NCBI GenBank assembly: GCA_937907705.1
Contig: CALCVP010000043.1
Location: 1-11,316 of the forward strand
DNA from: an uncultured Prevotella sp.
GTDB lineage: Bacteria; Bacteroidota; Bacteroidia; Bacteroidales; Bacteroidaceae
Length of the DNA stretch: 11,316 bases
Direction: 5' to 3'
Part shown: piece by piece, positions 1 to 5,343 of the stretch
Layout of the letters: each line of letters begins with the position of its first letter
How positions within the stretch are numbered: position 1 is the stretch's first letter
Translations under genes and position numbers: made by a program
The notes under the pieces: model-generated
The model's database searches: none
What the model saw: only the letters and a program-made list of their open reading frames with translations
What the model was told of the DNA's origin: nothing

Positions 1-2
1 AT

Positions 3-833
3 GGCATTTGCAAAGTTTATCGCAAAGACAAAGTTTGGGAGATAGACCGAGAAGGAAAAAGGGTGAAAGATAGTACAAAAAAGTCAGATGGTAACTATGA
101 AAACAAAGGCAAGAGTGATGATGATATGTATGTCGCAAATACCAATTATGTCAACGATGTTGACGCATGCAATATTTTAACTCACAATATCACACCTACG
201 ATTAATTTCAATGGCAAATACTTTCAACATCAACATACAAGAACTGATAATGTTATACCACATGATAAAAACAAAGAAGAAATAGAATTTAAATATGATG
301 AAATATCTGACTTAAAAAGACAAAAGCTAAACGGAAGAATAAAAAAGATAAGCTGTAGTAGCTATAATGAAAAGGATGACCCAAACGGTATGGGACATGG
401 AGATGAATCCTACGAATTTGAATATGACAACAATGGAATGCTTACCCAATATTCGTATGAAGCTCCATATGTAGGCGATATAACTTTCCACTATAAAAAT
501 GGAATACTTATTTCTTCGAGTGGTTATCTTGGAGGCAGTTCTTTTCAATATCAAAATGCAGACAAGAGAACCGTTGACATAATTGAAAGAGATAACAATG
601 GAAGGAAAAGAGTTGTAATGACTCTGTATTTTTATCCTAACGGTGTCATTAAACAAAAACGCATCTTGTCTTCTCTTGTTGATCCATATAACAAAGAGAC
701 GGTTATTAGATATGATACAAATGGTATTGAGATTGACGATATGCCATCATATGGTGAAGTTATTAGTGAGAAAAGAGATTCTCACAACAATTGGATAAAA
801 AGAATATTCAAAGATGGACGAGAAGTCTCATGA
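3..833 (+). CDS. YD-repeat-like hypothetical protein, 5' end missing
   Basis: The reading frame is open from the left edge: before the GTG at 63 it reads ...VYRKDKVWEIDREGKR..., in the same style as the rest, so the true start lies outside the window and 63 should not be taken as the start. The protein is hydrophilic, with no membrane segment in the visible part. Tyr/Asp/Gly-rich units recur: FEYDNNGMLTQ, FHYKNGILISSSG, FYPNGVIKQ, IRYDTNGIEID and NNWIKRIFKDGREVS at the end. These resemble the degenerate YD/RHS-like beta-strand repeats common in Bacteroidales hypothetical proteins, which are usually secreted or surface proteins or parts of polymorphic toxin loci. No catalytic motif is visible. 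The gene is AT-rich compared with the minus-strand operon on the right. The coding call is firm; the family is tentative and the function unknown. Confidence 0.75.
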   Translation, partial: GICKVYRKDKVWEIDREGKRVKDSTKKSDGNYENKGKSDDDMYVANTNYVNDVDACNILTHNITPTINFNGKYFQHQHTRTDNVIPHDKNKEEIEFKYDEISDLKRQKLNGRIKKISCSSYNEKDDPNGMGHGDESYEFEYDNNGMLTQYSYEAPYVGDITFHYKNGILISSSGYLGGSSFQYQNADKRTVDIIERDNNGRKRVVMTLYFYPNGVIKQKRILSSLVDPYNKETVIRYDTNGIEIDDMPSYGEVISEKRDSHNNWIKRIFKDGREVS

Positions 834-878
834 ACCATAGAATATTACTGATGCAAGATTTTGACAAGAACTTAAATG

Positions 879-910
879 GAGGCTGCATCTGGGCAGCCTC
901 TATTCATTTT
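879..910 (+). terminator. Rho-independent terminator after the YD-like gene
   Basis: A perfect 8-base-pair GC-rich stem (GAGGCTGC at 879-886, GCAGCCTC at 893-900) with a six-base loop is followed by the T-rich run TATTCATTTT. It lies 46 bases after the stop codon at 833, so it ends that transcript and separates it from the downstream operon. Confidence 0.8.
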
Positions 911-1001
911 ATCAAGTCTCTCATTGAATCATTTGTATTGCTCAGACACTATTTAGCAAAAGTCTAAACAAATAATCCTTTAACCATTCTTAGCAGAGTT
1001 A

Positions 1002-1034
1002 TTTCGTTATTCTCAGAATAAGCCTGTAACTTTG
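1002..1034 (+). promoter_or_regulatory. Candidate Bacteroidetes promoter for the NADAR operon
   Basis: TAACTTTG at 1027-1034 is an exact match to the Bacteroidetes -7 box TAnnTTTG. TTTC at 1002-1005 is a one-mismatch -33 box with a 21-base spacer. The predicted start would be near 1041. No better match was noticed closer to the ATG at 1194. Confidence 0.5.
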
Positions 1035-1046
1035 TACCCACTTACC

Positions 1047-1075
1047 AAGAACGGGGAGTAGTTCTTTTATTTATT
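1047..1075 (+). terminator. Small hairpin with T-rich tail in the operon leader (possible attenuator)
   Basis: AAGAAC (1047-1052) pairs with GTTCTT (1061-1066) around an eight-base GGGGAGTA loop, and TTATTTATT follows. The stem is short and only moderately stable. It begins only a few bases after the predicted transcription start, so it could be a weak attenuator, a 5' stabilising hairpin, or chance. Confidence 0.3.
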
Positions 1076-1193
1076 GACAAGCATCAAGAGACTGTTTAAG
1101 TACAGAACCAACCGAGCAGATTAGCCATTGCCACGGTGGTAAAATAGATGTGAGTTTAAGGCTTGATTATTATTCATCTTAAATTAAAAATTT

Positions 1194-1964
1194 ATGGCAA
1201 TATCAAAAACATCAGAAATCATTTTAGGTCGTGTGGAGAACATTGATTCTTCACACTTTAATTGTTGTTTGTCGTTCTCCAAGGCTTCTGACTTGGTGAA
1301 TGGCATTAACGTGCGTCTCAGCAATATGGCAGGTGGCTATCCGTTTTCATTCGAGGGTGTAACTTGGCGTGATAGTGAGACGCTTTATTTGTGCGGTGAG
1401 TTTTCGGATTATTCTGACAAACATTTATCTATACAGGAGGAAATGTACCGACAGACAAGTGGCTTTGCAGCCAAACGCTTTGTTAAGAACAAATACAAGA
1501 GATTCATCCGTAGTGACTTCTCAACATTTCGCATACAGTGGATGCTATTTGTTGTATGGATGAAGTGCAAGGGCAATGCGGATTTTGCAAATTTGCTCTT
1601 ACAGCTACCAAAAGACGCTATCATTATCGAGGACACAACAATGCAACACTGTGACACTAAGGAAGTTTGGGGATGCACCAACATAGAGTTGGCTGCAAGA
1701 AGAGCAGAGGTTAAAAAGGAAACCATCAAACAGGCTAAGGCAGGCTATCCAAACATATCCAAGGCTGCTTTGAAGCGTTTGGTAAACATTGAGACTTATA
1801 AGGTTAATGGTATTGGAACGTTTGTCGGTCAAAACAACCTTGGCAAGATTCTCATGATTTGCCGTGATTGCCTTATGCAAGGTGTAGAACCACCGATAAA
1901 CTACGTTCTTTTGGAGTCGAAGGATATTCACATTTTAGGAAAACGCATTTCATTCACCAATTAA
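1194..1964 (+). CDS. NADAR-superfamily protein (YbiA-like N-glycosidase fold)
   Basis: NADAR proteins cleave N-glycosidic bonds of ribosylated compounds. Known members act on riboflavin-pathway intermediates (YbiA/COG3236) or remove ADP-ribose from guanine in DNA (partner of the DarT1 toxin). The family blocks are visible in order. LSNMAGGYPFSFEGVTWRDSE (residues 42-61) matches the YbiA block around LSNF...G.TW.TSE, with E61 at the glutamate thought to be catalytic. W115 lies in the RIQWMLFVVWM helix. IIIEDT at 143-148 is followed by VWG at 157-159, and QNNLGKILMICRD at 212-224 matches the final N.LG..LM..R block. About 40 residues (166-207) separate the WG and N-LG blocks, much longer than in YbiA, and explain the length of 256 against roughly 160. 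It is first in a tight four-gene operon. No DarT toxin gene lies beside it. Family call strong; substrate unknown. Confidence 0.85.
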   Translation: MAISKTSEIILGRVENIDSSHFNCCLSFSKASDLVNGINVRLSNMAGGYPFSFEGVTWRDSETLYLCGEFSDYSDKHLSIQEEMYRQTSGFAAKRFVKNKYKRFIRSDFSTFRIQWMLFVVWMKCKGNADFANLLLQLPKDAIIIEDTTMQHCDTKEVWGCTNIELAARRAEVKKETIKQAKAGYPNISKAALKRLVNIETYKVNGIGTFVGQNNLGKILMICRDCLMQGVEPPINYVLLESKDIHILGKRISFTN

Positions 1965-1979
1965 AAATATATTAGAACA

Positions 1980-3041
1980 ATGATACATAGTAACACAGAA
2001 CAACCACAAGACAGCATCACTCTAATGAATGGTGCTGTACTTGAGTGTTTCCCAAAAGAGTCACATCAAGGCGACTTTGTACCCGACAAGATGAAATTGG
2101 ATGCAACAGATACGTATCTCAGCATTGGTAATAAACCATGTAAGCCTCAACCAAAAGCTACAGAAGAAAGGGAGCGACAGAAGCAATTCTTCACAGACAA
2201 CGCTTTCTATCTTTTAGCGCATAGTGAGCGTATCATGCGTGACAGTAGAATGTTTCTTGCTCCTGTAGCTGTCCAAAACGGACTCGCATACACAGGCACA
2301 TCAGGTTTTCTTGCTCCTACCTTGGGCATATATTTGGAGTGGTGGAATGAATGTTCTATAGCTTTGCGAACAGATGAGGATGGCAAACGAAGTCTCGTCT
2401 TTCACTTAGCAGGCAGTCCGCTAAGCGGAGCAAACCATTGTGCTGAGGTTTATGAGGATGGCAAGGTTGAGCATATACAAGTATCTTTATTTATAAACCA
2501 TTGGCGACCATTCACTGCTATCAATACACGTTATGACGAAGCAAAGCACACATATCAAGCCTATACACTTGAACAGGTGCTTGAAATCCTACATGCTGAA
2601 GATGGTGAAGGTTGGGACTATTCCGCTGAAATCAATGAACGCTTCATGCAGTCAGAGATTAACGAGTTGAAAAAGAAAGTAGAACGACTAACCAAAGAGT
2701 CCAATAAATGGTACTCCATGTATGTTGACACTTATATGAAGTACAAGGATGCAGAGATTAGTGAGGCTTTTTCAGCTTTTCAATCCTTTAGAGAGAATAC
2801 CGAGACTCAAATCAACTCTATCAAGATACGTAAGCGAGCATTGAAGGCAGAATTGAAGAAGGGAAGCATAAACAACATAGTTTATCAACGCACGTTAACA
2901 CCGCTGAATAAGCAGATTAGAGATTTAGAGTTTAACGTTAGTACGAAAAAGTATGAACTCATCAATAAGTATCTTTCAGAAGGCATAAGTTACGATACGA
3001 TAGAAAGTTATATGAACAATAAGAATAATATTAAAAAGTAA
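1980..3041 (+). CDS. Unrecognised protein with globular N-terminal domain and C-terminal coiled coil
   Basis: I do not recognise this 353-residue protein. Residues 1-60 look flexible. Residues 65-205 form a probable globular alpha/beta domain with several aromatic and glycine features: FTDNAFYLLAHSERIMRDSR, GTSGFLAPTLGIYLEWWNE and FHLAGSPLSGANHC. Residues 218-335 are charged and helical with heptad-like spacing (for example EINELKKKVERLTKESNKW), as expected for a coiled coil that oligomerises or docks a partner. No signal peptide or membrane segment is seen, so it is probably cytoplasmic. It starts 15 bases after the NADAR gene and ends 5 bases before the MetK-like gene, so the three are co-transcribed. 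Its place between two nucleotide-handling enzymes suggests a scaffold, sensor or effector of the same system. That is inference only. Confidence 0.85.
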   Translation: MIHSNTEQPQDSITLMNGAVLECFPKESHQGDFVPDKMKLDATDTYLSIGNKPCKPQPKATEERERQKQFFTDNAFYLLAHSERIMRDSRMFLAPVAVQNGLAYTGTSGFLAPTLGIYLEWWNECSIALRTDEDGKRSLVFHLAGSPLSGANHCAEVYEDGKVEHIQVSLFINHWRPFTAINTRYDEAKHTYQAYTLEQVLEILHAEDGEGWDYSAEINERFMQSEINELKKKVERLTKESNKWYSMYVDTYMKYKDAEISEAFSAFQSFRENTETQINSIKIRKRALKAELKKGSINNIVYQRTLTPLNKQIRDLEFNVSTKKYELINKYLSEGISYDTIESYMNNKNNIKK

Positions 3042-3046
3042 AAACA

Positions 3047-3835
3047 ATGATTGAAAAAGTAAATCCGGCGCATCCGGACAAGGAGGCAGACCGAATCGCA
3101 GGGGCTATTGTTGACCTTGCTTACTCAAAGGTAGAGAACCCGAAGATTGCAGTTGAAGTACTGCTCGGACATGGTGTAGTAAACATCATCATTGAGAGTA
3201 GCGTGAACATTTCAGACGCTGAAGCTGAGGCTATTGTTAGCCGCATCACAAAACGTACAGACTTGAAAGTTTCACTTGTCATGGTAGCACAAGACCCAAT
3301 ACTTGCAAGCAATCAAGACGGAGAAATCCGCTGTGGCGACAATGGTATTTTCAAGGGTATACCATTGACAACCGAGGAGAAACAGCTCAGTAAAATTGCC
3401 CATGACATCTACAAGATGTACCCATCCGACGGCAAGTATGTGTTAGGTAAAGGCAAGCTGATAATATGTCAGAGCAATGCCAAGACTGAGGACTTAAAGA
3501 AGCTCTATCCAAATGCCGTTATCAATCCTCTTGGAGATTGGAGCGGTGGTACTGATGTTGACGCAGGAGCCACAAACCGCAAGCTCGGTTCTGACATGGC
3601 ACAATCTGTTTCGGGCGGCGGAATGCAGGGGAAGGACCTAAGCAAAGCTGATGTTTCCGTCAACATCTACGCTTTTTTGAAAGCGCAAAAGACAGGCAAG
3701 AAGGTAGAACTGTTTTGTGCTATTGGCGATGAAACCATTGATGGTAAGCCTTATCGTGAGATTGTAGAAATCGCTCGTAACTACATTGACGGAATTGGCG
3801 GATTTGAACGTTTTGCCGAGTGGGGATTGTTCTAA
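3047..3835 (+). CDS. Shortened S-adenosylmethionine synthetase (MetK) homologue
   Basis: MetK makes S-adenosylmethionine from ATP and methionine. This protein keeps the family blocks in order. VNPAHPDKEADRIAGAIVD (5-23) matches SEGHPDKIADQISDAVLD, with H9, D11 and K12 of the ATP/metal site. RCGDNGIFKG (95-104) matches GAGDQGLMFG. INPLGDWSGGTDVDAGATNRK (159-179) matches INP.G.F..GGP..D.GLTGRK, keeping D172, R178 and K179. GGGMQGKDLSKAD (190-202) matches GGAFSGKDPSKVD, with K196, K200 and D202. At 262 residues it is about 120 shorter than ordinary MetK (about 384); much of the middle domain and the C-terminal region is missing. It starts 5 bases after the coiled-coil gene. The phosphate-binding residues argue for activity, but the methionine-side region is altered, so the product may not be ordinary SAM. 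Homology call strong; reaction uncertain. Confidence 0.85.
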   Translation: MIEKVNPAHPDKEADRIAGAIVDLAYSKVENPKIAVEVLLGHGVVNIIIESSVNISDAEAEAIVSRITKRTDLKVSLVMVAQDPILASNQDGEIRCGDNGIFKGIPLTTEEKQLSKIAHDIYKMYPSDGKYVLGKGKLIICQSNAKTEDLKKLYPNAVINPLGDWSGGTDVDAGATNRKLGSDMAQSVSGGGMQGKDLSKADVSVNIYAFLKAQKTGKKVELFCAIGDETIDGKPYREIVEIARNYIDGIGGFERFAEWGLF

Positions 3836-3847
3836 ATAGTAAGCGAT

Positions 3848-4093
3848 ATGTACCGATTCGATATCGACATCAATCCCATCATCAACGGCAAAGAATGCCA
3901 TTTAGAGGGCATTTGTGAAATGCTTTCTTCTGATACCTTCAACGTAACAATGACTGAGCCTTATAAAGGTTTGGCTGTTACCAAACACTTTAATGATGCT
4001 GGAGAAATGGATATGGACGCAACCTTTGCAAATGTCGAAAAAGACTTGATAAAGTTGTTTGAACAAGAAACAATGCGCATAGAATCGAAGTAA
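3848..4093 (+). CDS. Small hypothetical protein, last gene of the NADAR/MetK-like operon
   Basis: An 81-residue acidic protein of unknown family. The N-terminal half reads as alternating strands (MYRFDIDINPIINGKECHLEG, then DTFNVTMTEPYKGLAVTKHF), followed by a C-terminal helix (FANVEKDLIKLFEQETMRIE). There is no membrane segment and no recognisable motif. It starts 12 bases after the MetK-like stop, in the same direction and before the shared terminator, so it belongs to the operon. A small acidic accessory or regulatory subunit would fit, but nothing in the sequence shows it. A 7-base inverted repeat (AGAATCG at 4081-4087, CGATTCT at 4098-4104) spans its stop codon. Confidence 0.7.
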   Translation: MYRFDIDINPIINGKECHLEGICEMLSSDTFNVTMTEPYKGLAVTKHFNDAGEMDMDATFANVEKDLIKLFEQETMRIESK

Positions 4094-4119
4094 TTGCCGA
4101 TTCTAAGTGAATAGAAAAA

Positions 4120-4170
4120 CTGCCAAGTGTTGAGATTTAAACAGGCTCAATACTTGGCGGTTGTTCTTTT
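4120..4170. terminator. Bidirectional terminator between the operon and the XRE gene
   Basis: A 15-base-pair stem (4120-4134 with 4146-4160, two G-T wobbles) surrounds an 11-base loop. On the plus strand TTGTTCTTTT follows; on the minus strand GTTTTTCTATT follows. It therefore fits as the end of both the four-gene operon and the converging XRE gene, whose stop codon lies just inside its right flank. Confidence 0.8.
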
Positions 4171-4492
4171 ACAGCTCAATACCCTCTTTTGCGCAAATTG
4201 CCTTTACATTATTTATCAAACTATTCAAATCCTCAGCAATATAAGTAGTATCGTCATGCACTATTATAGAACGTAACGAAATTGTTGATGAAGAAGCAAA
4301 CAAATCAGATAGGTTTACGTTCAAATTGCTTGCAATTGCTTCTAATGTTGAAAGTTGTGGATTGCCGTTCAGTGTTCGGGATAAACTTTCGGGGGCGATT
4401 CCAATTCTATTGGCTAAATCCTTCAGCGTTAGGCCTTGTATGCGACATAATTCCTTAACAGTTGTACTTAAATTAACTTTCATATCATTCAT
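4169..4492 (-). CDS. XRE/Cro-family helix-turn-helix repressor
   Basis: A 107-residue DNA-binding protein. Residues 8-64 form a Cro/C1-type five-helix HTH: TVKELCRIQGLTLKDLANRI leads into the recognition helix IAPESLSRTLNGN (31-43), then LSTLEAIASNLNVNLSDLF. The C-terminal 40 residues (IVHDDTTYIAEDLNSLINNV...) are a short tail common in Bacteroidetes XRE proteins. The start at 4492 puts the ATG about 9 bases after a TAACTTTG box, so the mRNA has almost no leader; an in-frame ATG three codons later is the alternative. It is divergent from the serine recombinase, with a shared control region holding inverted TTGATA/TATCAA sites. Autoregulation and control of the recombinase are the likely jobs, by analogy with phage and mobile-element switches. 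Confidence 0.9.
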   Translation of the reverse strand: MNDMKVNLSTTVKELCRIQGLTLKDLANRIGIAPESLSRTLNGNPQLSTLEAIASNLNVNLSDLFASSSTISLRSIIVHDDTTYIAEDLNSLINNVKAICAKEGIEL

Positions 4493-4500
4493 TTTTGCTG

Positions 4501-4508
4501 CAAAGTTA
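4501..4508 (-). promoter_or_regulatory. -7 box of the XRE gene
   Basis: Read on the minus strand, positions 4508-4501 give TAACTTTG, an exact TAnnTTTG match 9 bases before the ATG. The transcript would start at or very near the start codon. A TTTTTG sequence about 23 bases upstream could serve as the -33 box. Confidence 0.55.
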
Positions 4509-4513
4509 GTAAA

Positions 4514-4530
4514 TTGATACTAAATATCAA
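4514..4530. promoter_or_regulatory. Candidate XRE operator (TTGATA-N5-TATCAA)
   Basis: A perfect inverted repeat, TTGATA (4514-4519) and TATCAA (4525-4530) separated by five bases, sits just upstream of the XRE -7 box. Related half-sites occur at 4557-4561 (TATCA), 4580-4585 (TTGATA) and 4623-4628 (TATCAA), the last two on either side of the recombinase -7 box. This layout fits repressor control of both divergent promoters. Confidence 0.5.
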
Positions 4531-4568
4531 TCAAAAACCAGCAATTTAACTTTAGATATCACTAATAA

Positions 4569-4600
4569 TTTGGTTCCAATTGATATATTATGTACTTTAG
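4569..4600 (+). promoter_or_regulatory. Candidate promoter of the serine recombinase
   Basis: TTTG at 4569-4572, a 20-base spacer, and TACTTTAG at 4593-4600 (one mismatch to TAnnTTTG). The predicted start is near 4607, giving a leader of about 29 bases before the ATG at 4636. A TTGATA half-site lies inside the spacer, where a bound repressor would block polymerase. Confidence 0.5.
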
Positions 4601-4635
4601 CGGCCATAATAGTAACACATAATATCAATACGAAT

Positions 4636-5268
4636 ATGAAAAGAGTAGTTATATATGCAAGAGTTTCAACCAACTCACAGGATTACGACCGACAAATCTC
4701 TGATTTGCGTGAATATGCAAATCGGATGGGCTATAATGTCGTAAAGGAGTTTTCCGAAAAGATAAGTGGTGCAAAGAAAGTCGCAGAACGTGAACAGTTA
4801 TCGGAACTATTGAATTACGTTGAGGCTCACCATATAGATAAGGTATTAATATACGAATGCTCTCGTTTGAGCAGACGAATCGTTGACTTTCTGCAAGTCA
4901 TAGAGCAGTTGACAGAAAAAGGTATTTCACTTTTCATCCTTCAAAATGGTTTAGAAACGTTACAAGCAGACGGCAAACCAAATCCAATTGCACAGCTTGT
5001 ATTGGGCATGATAGCGCAATTCAACTCGATGGAAAGAGGACTTATCCGTAGTCGCATGGAGAGTGGCTACAATCATTATCGTGCAACAGGAGGCACTGTT
5101 GGCAGAAAGAAAGGTTACAAGAAATCAACAGAGGAAATGAAAGATGAATATGCTGAGGAAATACGCCTCTTGAAGAAGGGAATTTCTTTGAGAAATGTTG
5201 CCAAAATAACCCATACAAGTGTGAACACATTGCGTAAAGTACGTGATTTAACTATTTTTAAATGCTGA
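4636..5268 (+). CDS. Serine recombinase, resolvase/invertase family
   Basis: A 210-residue site-specific recombinase. The catalytic domain opens with VVIYARVSTNSQDYDRQ; S11 is the nucleophile and R9 its conserved partner. KVLIYECSRLSRRIVDFLQVIEQL (about 72-95) and PIAQLVLGMIAQFNSMERGLIRSRM (about 120-144) carry the family arginines and the long E-helix. GRKKGY at about 155-160 leads into a C-terminal HTH (LLKKGISLRNVAKITHTSVNTLRKV). The size matches Tn3 resolvase and DNA invertases. The frame is open upstream to a GTG at 4570, but I chose ATG 4636 because the family motif begins directly after it and the upstream 22 codons overlap the promoter. It may resolve dimers or cointegrates, or invert a segment; no clear crossover site pair was found. 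Confidence 0.9.
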   Translation: MKRVVIYARVSTNSQDYDRQISDLREYANRMGYNVVKEFSEKISGAKKVAEREQLSELLNYVEAHHIDKVLIYECSRLSRRIVDFLQVIEQLTEKGISLFILQNGLETLQADGKPNPIAQLVLGMIAQFNSMERGLIRSRMESGYNHYRATGGTVGRKKGYKKSTEEMKDEYAEEIRLLKKGISLRNVAKITHTSVNTLRKVRDLTIFKC

Positions 5269-5269
5269 T

Positions 5270-5303
5270 TTTGTAAATGGCAATGAACCAAGTAATATAT
5301 TTG
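5270..5303 (+). promoter_or_regulatory. Candidate promoter of the tyrosine integrase
   Basis: TATATTTG at 5296-5303 matches TAnnTTTG exactly; TTTG at 5270-5273 lies 22 bases upstream. The predicted start near 5310 leaves a leader of about 34 A/T-rich bases. The integrase may therefore be transcribed separately from the serine recombinase that ends at 5268. Confidence 0.5.
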
Positions 5304-5343
5304 AAGCGTTAAAACAATTGTTTAATTAAAAATTTGATAAGAA

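Larger units (their letters stand above)
911..1193. other. Intergenic leader region, no gene seen
   Basis: About 280 AT-rich bases between the terminator and the NADAR gene. I see no convincing coding frame on either strand and no tRNA-like fold. It holds one candidate promoter (1002-1034) and one small hairpin followed by T-rich sequence (1047-1075), listed separately. The last 15 bases before the ATG are almost pure A/T, as is usual at Bacteroidetes starts. If the promoter is right, the operon has a leader of about 150 bases. Confidence 0.5.

Noticed and set aside
1..45. ATG at position 1 as a gene start
   Set aside because: That frame stops at a TAG after 14 codons; the real coding frame is the one starting at position 3, which enters from outside.
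1409..1931. Minus-strand open frames across the NADAR gene
   Set aside because: They are antisense to a gene with clear family motifs and show no motif of their own.
4570..4635. Upstream GTG start for the serine recombinase
   Set aside because: The extra 22 residues precede the family's usual start and overlap the -33/-7 promoter boxes.
1180..5335. ATTAAAAATTT repeated before the NADAR and integrase starts
   Set aside because: A/T-only sequence of the kind common before Bacteroidetes start codons; not evidence of a shared regulator.
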